Of a stretch of 64,000 nt of DNA, positions 55,693 through 62,912 are shown piece after piece; positions within the stretch are counted from its first letter, which is position 1, and each line of letters begins with the position of its first letter. Location: assembly GCF_021922985.1 (NCBI RefSeq), contig NZ_CP040788.1, forward strand, positions 3,100,001-3,164,000, given 5' to 3'. The DNA comes from Clavibacter michiganensis subsp. tessellarius. GTDB taxonomy: Bacteria > Actinomycetota > Actinomycetes > Actinomycetales > Microbacteriaceae. The translations under genes and the position numbers were made by a program. Below the pieces are notes generated by a model, which was given only the letters and a program-made list of their open reading frames with translations, ran no database searches and was not told the origin of the DNA.

Positions 55693-56023
55693 TCCGGAGG
55701 CGACGACCCCGCCCGGGGGCGCCTGCAGCGGGAGGCGGGGCGCGCCCGGGCGGGGCTGTGCCCTGGTGCAGGGTGGCCTGATCGGGTAGTGTCGTCCAGT
55801 CGGCTCTTGACACCGCTACCGGACCATCCATCCGGGCGGATGGATTTGTCAGTCAGGTGGGCCGGTTTCCCCCTCTCGTTCCGCAGAGGGGTACGTCACG
55901 CGATGACACGGCCCCCGGTCGACGACTGCCCGGGTTGAGAGCAGCTCTGCGCACCCTGATCCTGTAGCGCGCTGCTTCGCACATGCGCATTGTCATGCAT
56001 CCGAGCAGAACGAGGAATCCCTC
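55693..56023 (+). promoter_or_regulatory. Long leader region of the DEAD-box helicase gene
   Basis: No gene is supported in these 331 bases. Candidate elements are TTGACA (55807-55812), TAGTGT (55787-55792) and a hairpin ATCCATCC-GGGC-GGATGGAT (55826-55845) followed by TTTGTC. Long structured leaders are typical of cold-shock RNA helicase genes, so regulation may act here. Confidence 0.45.
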
Positions 56024-58249
56024 ATGACCTACAACAACGACTCCCCGCGCGGCGCCAAGCGCGCCCCGGCGGGATCCCGCAGCCCGAACCACCGCGGCTA
56101 CAACTCCGATCCCGCGCCCAAGAAGCAGCGCTGGAACGCCGACGAGCGCGCGCAGCGCTCCGGCCAGGACGACCGTCCCCAGCGCGGCGGCGCCGCCCGC
56201 CCCGCGCGCGGCGGCGACCGCCCCAACTGGGAGCCCCGCGCCGAGCGTCCCGCGGGTCGCGGCGAGCGTCCCGCGTACGGCGACCGCCCCAACCGCGCCG
56301 GCCAGCGCCCCGAGCGCGGCGACGCCCGCCCGCAGCGCGGCGAGCGCCCCTCGTACGGCGGCGGGAACGACCGCGGCCAGCGCAGCGAGCGCCCCTCGTA
56401 CGGCGCCGAGCGCGGCCAGCGCTCCGAGCGTCCGTCCTACGGCAACTCGCGTCCCGACCGTGGCGGCGAGCGCTCCGAGCGTCCCGCCTACAGCGACCGC
56501 GCGCCGCGCAACGAGCGTCCGTCGTACGGGAACGACCGGCCGCAGCGATCCGAGCGTCCGTCGTACACCGACCGGAACGCCCGCACGGAGCGTCCGTCGT
56601 ACAACGGCCGGAACGCCCGCACGGAGCGACCCGCGTACAACGACCGTCCGGCTCGTTCGGAGCGTCCCGCGTACAACGACCGCGCCGAGCGTCCCTCCTA
56701 CGGCGACCGCGCCCAGCGCAGCGAGCGTCCGTCGTACGACGACCGCCCCGCCCGCACCGAGCGTCCGTCCTACAACGACTCCCGCCCGGCTCGCACCGAG
56801 CGTCCCTCCTACAACGACCGCCCGGCTCGCACGGAGCGCCCCTCCTACGGCGACCGCGCCGAGCGATCCGAACGTCCGTCGTACAACGACCGTCCGGCCC
56901 GCACGGAGCGCCCGTCCTACGGCGACCGCCCCCAGCGGAGCGAGCGCCCGTCCTACGACGACGCCCGCCCCAAGCGCGACAGCGACTTCTACCCGAGCAA
57001 GGAGGGCGCCCCGCGTCACGCGCCGTCCGAGGACGTCGTGCTCGAGCGCCTCGAGGCCCAGGCCACGACGGCCAAGGACGTCGACGGCGTGACCTTCGCG
57101 GCGCTCGGCCTCGGCCAGAACATCGTCCGCGTGCTCGAGGAGCTGGGCGCGTCCAGCCCGTTCCCGATCCAGGCCGCCACGATCCCCGACGTGCTCGAGG
57201 GTCGCGACGTGCTCGGCCGCGGCCGCACGGGATCCGGCAAGACCATCGCGTTCGGCGCGCCCCTCGTGGAGCGCCTGCTCGAGAACGACGGCGCGAAGAA
57301 CCGCAAGATGGGCCGCAAGCCCCGCGCGCTGATCCTCGCCCCGACGCGCGAGCTCGCCATGCAGATCGACCGCACGGTGCAGCCCATCGCCCGCTCGGTG
57401 GGCCTGTTCACCACCACGATCTTCGGCGGCGTGCCGCAGTTCAAGCAGGTGGGTGCGCTGCAGCGCGGCGTCGACATCCTCATCGCGACCCCCGGCCGCC
57501 TCGAGGACCTCATCGACCAGGGCCGCCTCGACCTCTCCGAGATCGTCGTCACCGTCCTCGACGAGGCCGACCACATGTGCGACCTCGGCTTCCTCGAGCC
57601 CGTGCAGCGGATCCTCCGCCAGGTGAAGAAGGGCGGCCAGCGGCTGCTCTTCTCCGCCACGCTCGACAAGGGCGTCGCGACGCTCGTCAACGAGTTCCTG
57701 CCGTCGCCGAGCGTCCACGAGGTCGCGGGCGAGGACCAGGCGTCGTCGACCATCGACCACCGCGTGCTCCTCATCGAGCAGCGCGACAAGGCCGCGATCA
57801 TCGAGCAGCTCAGCTCGGGCGAGGGCAAGACGCTGATCTTCGCCCGCACCCGCGCGTTCGCCGAGCAGCTCGCCGACCAGCTCGAGGACGCCGGCATCCC
57901 GGCCACGTCGCTGCACGGCGACCTCAACCAGGCGCGCCGCACGCGCAACCTGCAGCTCCTCACGAGCGGCAAGGTCCGCGTGCTCGTCGCGACCGACGTC
58001 GCCGCCCGCGGCATCCACGTGGACGACATCGGGCTGGTCATCCAGGCCGACGCGCCGGACGAGTACAAGAGCTACCTCCACCGCGCCGGCCGCACGGGCC
58101 GCGCGGGCAAGCAGGGCACCGTCGTGACGCTGATCACGAAGGCCCGCCGCCGTCGCATGGACGACCTGCTGGGTCGCGCCGAGATCAAGGCGACGACGGT
58201 CATGGCCGCCGCCGGGGACCGCGTCATCGCGGACCTCGCGCGCGTCTAG
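56024..58249 (+). CDS. DEAD-box RNA helicase with long Arg-rich repeat tail at the N-terminus
   Basis: 741 residues. About 325 residues of disordered N-terminus contain roughly 15-20 imperfect copies of an 11-14-residue unit of the form RxERPSYxDRPA, rich in Arg, Tyr, Ser and Pro. The helicase core follows: Q-motif region SPFPIQAATIP, GRTGSGKT (I), PTRELAM (Ia), TPGRLEDL, VLDEADHM (II), FSATLDKG (III) and HRAGRTGRAG (VI). It unwinds RNA in the cytosol. Arg/Tyr-rich tails of this kind drive RNA binding and condensate formation, and are normally C-terminal in bacterial homologues. GAGG precedes the ATG. Confidence 0.93.
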   Translation: MTYNNDSPRGAKRAPAGSRSPNHRGYNSDPAPKKQRWNADERAQRSGQDDRPQRGGAARPARGGDRPNWEPRAERPAGRGERPAYGDRPNRAGQRPERGDARPQRGERPSYGGGNDRGQRSERPSYGAERGQRSERPSYGNSRPDRGGERSERPAYSDRAPRNERPSYGNDRPQRSERPSYTDRNARTERPSYNGRNARTERPAYNDRPARSERPAYNDRAERPSYGDRAQRSERPSYDDRPARTERPSYNDSRPARTERPSYNDRPARTERPSYGDRAERSERPSYNDRPARTERPSYGDRPQRSERPSYDDARPKRDSDFYPSKEGAPRHAPSEDVVLERLEAQATTAKDVDGVTFAALGLGQNIVRVLEELGASSPFPIQAATIPDVLEGRDVLGRGRTGSGKTIAFGAPLVERLLENDGAKNRKMGRKPRALILAPTRELAMQIDRTVQPIARSVGLFTTTIFGGVPQFKQVGALQRGVDILIATPGRLEDLIDQGRLDLSEIVVTVLDEADHMCDLGFLEPVQRILRQVKKGGQRLLFSATLDKGVATLVNEFLPSPSVHEVAGEDQASSTIDHRVLLIEQRDKAAIIEQLSSGEGKTLIFARTRAFAEQLADQLEDAGIPATSLHGDLNQARRTRNLQLLTSGKVRVLVATDVAARGIHVDDIGLVIQADAPDEYKSYLHRAGRTGRAGKQGTVVTLITKARRRRMDDLLGRAEIKATTVMAAAGDRVIADLARV
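56340..56980 (+). repeat. In-frame tandem repeats encoding RxERPSYxDRPA units
   Basis: Imperfect units of about 33-42 bases repeat through the 5' third of the helicase gene, with nearly constant GAGCGTCC(G/C)TC(G/C)TAC cores. Third-position drift shows the repeats are maintained at protein level. Confidence 0.85.
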
Positions 58250-58263
58250 CGCCCACGCACGAC

Positions 58264-58306
58264 CACGACGGCCGTCCCACCCCTCGCGGGTGGGGCGGCC
58301 GTCGTC
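58264..58306 (+). terminator. Terminator after the helicase gene
   Basis: ACGACGGCCG and CGGCCGTCGT arms with inner CCCACCC/GGGTGGG pairing, 15 bases after the stop. Confidence 0.8.
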
Positions 58307-58344
58307 GTGGGTGCGCGCTCCGGCGGTCTGGCATCCTCGATGCC

Positions 58345-58875
58345 GTGCCCGACCGGATCCGCCTGCTCACGCCCTACGACGCCCCCGCGCTCTCCCAGCT
58401 GCGCCTGCGCAGCCGCGCGTTCCTCGCGCCGTGGGAGCCGATCCGGCAGCCGGACCACGACACCCCCGCCGGGCAGCGCGCCGACCTCGAGGCGGCTCTC
58501 GCGCAGCACACGCGCGGGCAGGGCGTGCCGCTCGCGATCCTGGACGACGACGGAGCGGTGGCCGGCCGGATCAGCCTGAACACGATCGTGCGCGGCGCGT
58601 TCGAGTCGTGCGCGATCGGGTACTGGCTGGCGGCGGACCGCACCGGCCGCGGGCTCGCGACCGAGGCGGTGCGCGCCGCCGTCGCGCTCGCGTTCGGAGA
58701 GCTCGGGCTGCATCGCGTGGAGGCCGGCACGCTCGTGCACAACGCCGCGTCGCAGGCCGTGCTCGCCCGCTGCGGCTTCACGCGCTACGGCCTCGCGCCG
58801 CGCTACCTCCGCATCGCGGGGGAGTGGCAGGACCACGTGCTGTTCCAGCGGCTGGCGGACGACCCGCAGGCCTGA
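58345..58875 (+). CDS. GNAT family acetyltransferase, RimJ/RimL-like
   Basis: A 176-residue transferase of the ribosomal-protein-serine/alanine acetyltransferase subgroup. SCAIGYWLAADRTGRGLATEAVRAAVALAF is the acetyl-CoA site, followed by RVEAGTLVHNAASQAVLARCGF, the usual RimJ ending. The opening RLLTPYDAPALSQL fits too. The GTG at 58345 is 7 bases after CATCCT, a leaderless-type arrangement. Confidence 0.9.
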   Translation: MPDRIRLLTPYDAPALSQLRLRSRAFLAPWEPIRQPDHDTPAGQRADLEAALAQHTRGQGVPLAILDDDGAVAGRISLNTIVRGAFESCAIGYWLAADRTGRGLATEAVRAAVALAFGELGLHRVEAGTLVHNAASQAVLARCGFTRYGLAPRYLRIAGEWQDHVLFQRLADDPQA

Positions 58876-58889
58876 TCCGGGTCAGCGGC

Positions 58890-59612
58890 TCAGCGCGACC
58901 CGCCGTACGCCGCCGGCACCAGGTCCATGCGCGCGTCGCCGCTCTCGACGAGCGCGAGCACCGCGTCGGCGACCGTCTCGGGGGTGTCGAAGGTCGCGCC
59001 CGCCGTCATGGCCTCCGCCTCGGCGCGGCCCGCGCGGATCGAGGCCATGAACTCGGTCTCGGTGGCGAACGGGATGAGCGTCGAGACCACGACGCCCGTG
59101 CCCGCGAGCTCCGCGCGCGCGATGGCCGACAGGCGCTCCAGCGCGACCTTCGACGCGACGTAGCCGCCCGTGCCCGGCACGTCGGCGAACGTGGTGCCGG
59201 AGCTGACGTTGACGATCGCGCCGGCGCCCTGCGCGCGCATGGCGGGCAGCACCGCCTGCATCGCGGCGAGGGGTGCCACGAGGTTGAGCTCGAGGACGGC
59301 GCGGAGGTCGTCGAGCGCGAGGTCCTCGATCGACGACTGGAGGCCCTGGCCCGCGTTGTTCACGAGCACGTCGACGCGGCCGAATGCGTCGAGGGCGGCG
59401 CGGGCGAGCGCGTCCACCTGGGCGCGGTCCGTGACGTCGCAACGCACCGCGATCGCCCCGCCGCCGATCTCGGCCGCCAGGTCCCGGATCCGCTCCTCCC
59501 GCCGGGCCGCGAGCACGACCCGCGCACCGGCACGGGCGGCAGCGCGCGCCGTGGCGGCACCGATCCCCGACGACGCTCCCGTGATGACGACGACCGCGTC
59601 CTGGATCCGCAT
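58890..59612 (-). CDS. Short-chain dehydrogenase/reductase
   Basis: A 240-residue classical SDR. VVITGASSGIGAATARAA binds the cofactor, with Arg residues after strand 2 (LAARREERI) suggesting NADPH. NNAG is present, and the catalytic triad is Ser in NVSSGTTF with Tyr and Lys in GGYVASK. GAGGAG precedes the ATG at 59612. It is divergent from a TetR regulator and probably controlled by it. The substrate is unknown. Confidence 0.93.
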   Translation of the reverse strand: MRIQDAVVVITGASSGIGAATARAAARAGARVVLAARREERIRDLAAEIGGGAIAVRCDVTDRAQVDALARAALDAFGRVDVLVNNAGQGLQSSIEDLALDDLRAVLELNLVAPLAAMQAVLPAMRAQGAGAIVNVSSGTTFADVPGTGGYVASKVALERLSAIARAELAGTGVVVSTLIPFATETEFMASIRAGRAEAEAMTAGATFDTPETVADAVLALVESGDARMDLVPAAYGGSR

Positions 59613-59657
59613 GGCTCCTCCTCCTGCGACCGCGACGCGGTCTGCGGGAGATGACGA

Positions 59658-59669
59658 TACTCCCGAGTA
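59658..59669. promoter_or_regulatory. Putative TetR operator TACTC-CC-GAGTA
   Basis: An inverted repeat with two perfect 5-base arms, in the 90-base divergent gap between the SDR and TetR genes. Confidence 0.5.
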
Positions 59670-59689
59670 GCGGAATGACGCGACGGGCC

Positions 59690-59695
59690 TATCCT
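59690..59695 (+). promoter_or_regulatory. -10 hexamer TATCCT, 7 bases before the TetR ATG
   Basis: TANNNT at leaderless spacing; no ribosome site precedes the ATG at 59703. Confidence 0.5.
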
Positions 59696-59702
59696 GGTCG
59701 GG

Positions 59703-60317
59703 ATGGACACGCCGGACGCCGCACCCCGACCCCGCGTCGGCCGTCCCGTCGACCGCTCGGGCGACGCCGCGATCCTCGCCGCCGCCCTCGACCTCGTCGC
59801 CGAGCGCGACTACGAGCGCACGACCCTCGACGAGGTCGCCGCGCGCACCGGCCGCGCGAAGACGACGATCTACCGGCGCTGGGCGACGAAGGAGGACCTC
59901 GTGCTCGCCGCCCTCCGCGCGGCCGGCCCGCCGCCCGAGGCCGCGCTCCTGCCCGACACCGGGTCGCTCCGCGGCGACCTGCTCGCCGTGGTCGACTCGC
60001 CGTGGCTCGGCGGATCCGCCCGGCGGCTCGCGGTCTTCGCGGGGCTCGCGCCTGCGCTGCGCGGCTCGGCGCGGATGGCGGCGGTGATCCGCGCGGAGGT
60101 CACCGACCCGTACGCCGACGCGTACCGGCGGATCCTCCGGCGCGCCGTCGACCGCGGCGAGGTGCCGACCGAGGCCGCCGCGCGCGTCGACCTGCTGGCC
60201 GAGGTGATCCCGGCGATGAGCACGCACCGGCTGGTGGCGGCCGGCGCCCCAGTGCGCCGCGAGCTCTTCGTGCGGGTGGTCGACGACGTGGTGCTGCCCG
60301 CGCTCGGTCTCGAGTAG
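59703..60317 (+). CDS. TetR family transcriptional regulator
   Basis: A 204-residue repressor. The helix-turn-helix is AILAAALDLVAERDYERTTLDEVAARTGRAKTTIYRRW in pieces (about residues 20-62), followed by an all-helical ligand domain with a C-terminal stretch typical of TetR_C-type dimerisation (RRILRRAVDRGEVP). It is divergent from the SDR gene and next to an inverted repeat. The ligand is unknown. Confidence 0.92.
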   Translation: MDTPDAAPRPRVGRPVDRSGDAAILAAALDLVAERDYERTTLDEVAARTGRAKTTIYRRWATKEDLVLAALRAAGPPPEAALLPDTGSLRGDLLAVVDSPWLGGSARRLAVFAGLAPALRGSARMAAVIRAEVTDPYADAYRRILRRAVDRGEVPTEAAARVDLLAEVIPAMSTHRLVAAGAPVRRELFVRVVDDVVLPALGLE

Positions 60318-60328
60318 CCGGCGCCGGA

Positions 60329-60334
60329 TACCCT
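60329..60334 (+). promoter_or_regulatory. -10 hexamer TACCCT, 7 bases before ATG
   Basis: TANNNT at leaderless spacing for the GNAT gene at 60342, although the TetR gene ends only 24 bases upstream. Confidence 0.45.
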
Positions 60335-60341
60335 CGACCGC

Positions 60342-60833
60342 ATGCAGATCCGCCCCGCCACGGACGCCGACTGGCCCCTGATCCACCCCTTCTACCGGGC
60401 CATCGTCGACGCCGGCCGCACCTACGCGCTGCCCGCCGGGCAGTCGCTCGAGGAGGCGCGGCCGCACTGGATGGCCGCGGCGCCGTGGCGCACCTTCGTG
60501 GCGGTGGACGACGACGGCGCGGTCCTCGGATCCGCCAAGGCCGGCCCGAACCGGCCGGGCCGCGGCGCGCATGTCGCCACCGGGTCGTTCCTCGTGGATC
60601 CCGCGCACGGCGGCCGCGGCGTCGGACGGGCGCTCGGCGAGCACGTGATCGCGTGGGCGCGCGCGGAGGGCTATCGCGCGATCCAGTTCAACGCGGTGGT
60701 CGACACGAACCGCGCCGCCGTGCACCTGTGGGAGTCGCTCGGCTTCCGGATCGTCGGCACCGTCCCGGAGGCGTTCGACCATGCGGAGGACGGGCTCGTC
60801 GGCCTGCACGTGATGCACCTGCCGCTCGACTGA
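60342..60833 (+). CDS. GNAT family N-acetyltransferase
   Basis: A 163-residue acetyltransferase. GSFLVDPAHGGRGVGRALGEHV is the acetyl-CoA loop and FNAVVDTNRAAVHLWESLGFRIVG the C-terminal signature. It resembles the phosphinothricin/L-amino-acid acetyltransferase group in general layout. It lies downstream of the TetR gene but seems to have its own promoter. The substrate is unknown. Confidence 0.9.
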   Translation: MQIRPATDADWPLIHPFYRAIVDAGRTYALPAGQSLEEARPHWMAAAPWRTFVAVDDDGAVLGSAKAGPNRPGRGAHVATGSFLVDPAHGGRGVGRALGEHVIAWARAEGYRAIQFNAVVDTNRAAVHLWESLGFRIVGTVPEAFDHAEDGLVGLHVMHLPLD

Positions 60834-60858
60834 TCCGGCGACGCCCTGGGTGCCCGCC

Positions 60859-60870
60859 CATGTGCACATG
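60859..60870. promoter_or_regulatory. Putative iol operator CATGTGCACATG
   Basis: A perfect 12-base palindrome 14 bases upstream of a TACGTT -10 candidate (60884-60889) and 76 bases before iolC. A further half-site, AGAACATG, follows at 60873. The site covers the -35 region, as expected for an inositol-responsive repressor. Confidence 0.6.
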
Positions 60871-60945
60871 TCAGAACATGCGCTACGTTGGAGGGACCGC
60901 AGCATCCGCCCCTCGCCCTCCCTCGCCGGAGAGGAAGCAGCCGCC

Positions 60946-61923
60946 ATGAGCCGTGCCGAGACCGCCGTCCCCGCCGCTTCGCCGATCAACGACGTGATCA
61001 CCATCGGCCGCGTCGGCGTCGACCTCTACCCGCTGCAGGACGGCGTGGGCCTCGAGGACGTCGAGACCTTCGGCAAGTACCTCGGCGGGAGCGCGGCCAA
61101 CGTGGCCGTCGCGGCCGCCCGGCACGGCAGGTCCGCCGCGCTCATCTCGCGCGTGGGCGACGACCCGTTCGGCCGCTACGTCACGCGGGAGCTCGAGCGG
61201 CTCGGCGTCTCCGCCGCCTTCGTGCCCCCGGTCGACGACCTGCCCACGCCCGTCACCTTCTGCGAGATCTTCCCGCCGGACGACTTCCCCCTCTACTTCT
61301 ACCGTCGGCCGAAGGCGCCCGACCTCTGCATCGAGGCCGACGCGCTCGACCGGGCGGCGATACGGGACGCGCGCGTCTACTGGTCCACCGTCACCGGCCT
61401 CAGCGAGGAGCCGAGCCGCTCCGCGCACCACGCCGCGTGGGCCGCCCGCGCGCGACGCCCGCTCACGGTGCTCGACCTCGACTACCGGCCCATGTTCTGG
61501 GCATCGCCCGCCGACGCCACCCGCGAGGTCGGCCGCGCGCTGGAGCACGTGACGGTCGCCGTCGGCAACCGCGAGGAGTGCGAGATCGCGGTGGGGGAGA
61601 CGGATCCGCTCCGTGCCGCCGACGCGCTGCTCGACCGCGGCGTCGAGCTCGCCATCGTCAAGCAGGGCCCGAAGGGCGTGCTCGCGAGGACCCGCGACGA
61701 GACCGTCGAGGTGCCGCCGTACCCGGTCGAGGTCGTCAACGGGCTCGGCGCGGGCGACGGCTTCGGCGGCGCGCTCGTGCACGGGCTGCTCGCCGGGTGG
61801 GACCTGGAGCGGATCCTGCGCTTCGCGAACGTGGCGGGCGCCCTCGTCGCGTCGCGGCGCGAGTGCTCGACCGCCATGCCCACGACGGCCGAGGTCGAGG
61901 CCGTGCTGGAGCGGATCCGATGA
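60946..61923 (+). CDS. iolC: 5-dehydro-2-deoxygluconokinase
   Basis: A 325-residue PfkB-family kinase that phosphorylates 2-deoxy-5-keto-D-gluconate in myo-inositol catabolism. ITIGRVGVDLYPLQDGVGLE and TFGKYLGGSAANVAVAAARHG are the IolC-type N-terminal sites, YFYRRPKAPD is characteristic, and the catalytic Asp lies in NGLGAGDGFGGALVHG. GAGAGGAAG precedes the ATG at 60946. It is the first gene of the iol operon and overlaps the next by ATGA. Confidence 0.93.
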   Translation: MSRAETAVPAASPINDVITIGRVGVDLYPLQDGVGLEDVETFGKYLGGSAANVAVAAARHGRSAALISRVGDDPFGRYVTRELERLGVSAAFVPPVDDLPTPVTFCEIFPPDDFPLYFYRRPKAPDLCIEADALDRAAIRDARVYWSTVTGLSEEPSRSAHHAAWAARARRPLTVLDLDYRPMFWASPADATREVGRALEHVTVAVGNREECEIAVGETDPLRAADALLDRGVELAIVKQGPKGVLARTRDETVEVPPYPVEVVNGLGAGDGFGGALVHGLLAGWDLERILRFANVAGALVASRRECSTAMPTTAEVEAVLERIR

Positions 61924-62861
61924 CCGCGGCCGACGCGTCCCGGGCGCCCGCCGAGGCGCTCCGCGCGGGCGACCTCCCCGGCGCGTTCCAGGCCCTCCGC
62001 GACCTGCGCGCCACGGATCCGGACGCCGTCGCCCGGGCGCTCGCCGGCCGCGTCCGCCGCCCGCTGATCCGCGACGACGGCCGCCTGCTCATCGTCGCCG
62101 CCGACCACCCCGCCCGCGGCGCCCTCGGCGTGGGCGACGACCCGATGGCCCTCGCCGACCGCTACGAGCTGCTCGCGGGCCTCGCCACCGCCCTCACGCG
62201 CGACGGCGTCGACGGCGTGCTCGGCACGCCCGACATCGTCGACGACCTCGCGCTCCTCGGCCTCCTCGACGACAAGATCGTGGTCGGATCCATGAACCGC
62301 GGCGGCCTGCGCGGCGCCGTCTTCGAGATGGACGACCGGTTCACGGCCTACGACGTCGACGGGATCGTGCGCGACGGCCTCGACTTCGCCAAGACGCTCG
62401 TGCGCATCGCCCTCGGCGACGCCGGCACGGCCGCGACCCTCGAGGCCAACGCCCGCGCGGTCGACGCCGCCGTGCGCGCCGGCCTGCCGATCATGCTCGA
62501 GCCCTTCCTGAGCGCGTGGCACGACGGCCGCATCGTCAACGACCTGTCGGCCGACGCCGTCATCACGTCCATCGCCATCGCCTCGGGCCTCGGCTCCTCG
62601 TCCGCCCGCACGTGGATGAAGCTGCCGGTCGTCGACGACATGGCCCGCGTCATGGCCGCCACGACCCTGCCCACGCTCCTGCTCGGCGGCGACCCGCAAG
62701 GCGCGAGCGAGGACACCTGGGCCGGCTGGGAGCACGCGCTCGACCTCCCGGGCGTCCGCGGCCTCGTCGTCGGCCGCACGCTGATCCACCCGGCCGACGG
62801 CGACGTCGCCCGCGCGGTCGACCAGGCCGTCGACCTCGTGCACGGCCGCGCCCGCTCCTGA
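61920..62861 (+). CDS. Cgl0159 family (beta/alpha)8-fold protein, putative inositol-pathway aldolase
   Basis: A 313-residue TIM-barrel protein. It matches the actinobacterial iol-cluster protein that replaces the IolJ-type aldolase: RLLIVAADHPARGALGVG near the start, GLLDDKIVVGSMNRGGLRGA, IMLEPFLSAW and the C-terminal GGDPQGASEDTWAGW. By context it should cleave 2-deoxy-5-keto-gluconate-6-phosphate to DHAP and malonate semialdehyde, which is inferred. It is coupled to iolC (ATGA), with mmsA 51 bases downstream. Confidence 0.85.
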   Translation: MTAADASRAPAEALRAGDLPGAFQALRDLRATDPDAVARALAGRVRRPLIRDDGRLLIVAADHPARGALGVGDDPMALADRYELLAGLATALTRDGVDGVLGTPDIVDDLALLGLLDDKIVVGSMNRGGLRGAVFEMDDRFTAYDVDGIVRDGLDFAKTLVRIALGDAGTAATLEANARAVDAAVRAGLPIMLEPFLSAWHDGRIVNDLSADAVITSIAIASGLGSSSARTWMKLPVVDDMARVMAATTLPTLLLGGDPQGASEDTWAGWEHALDLPGVRGLVVGRTLIHPADGDVARAVDQAVDLVHGRARS

Positions 62862-62912
62862 CCCGAAGACCGATCCGACCCGCTCGCCCCACGCCGACCG
62901 CCAGAGGACACC

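Noticed and set aside
52038..55781. 1247-codon plus-strand frame overlapping the RND gene
   Set aside because: Out-of-frame shadow with Arg/His-rich composition; the RND frame has all family motifs.
56340..56980. Possible CRISPR-like array
   Set aside because: Repeats are imperfect, in frame and encode a regular protein motif; there are no uniform spacers and no cas genes.
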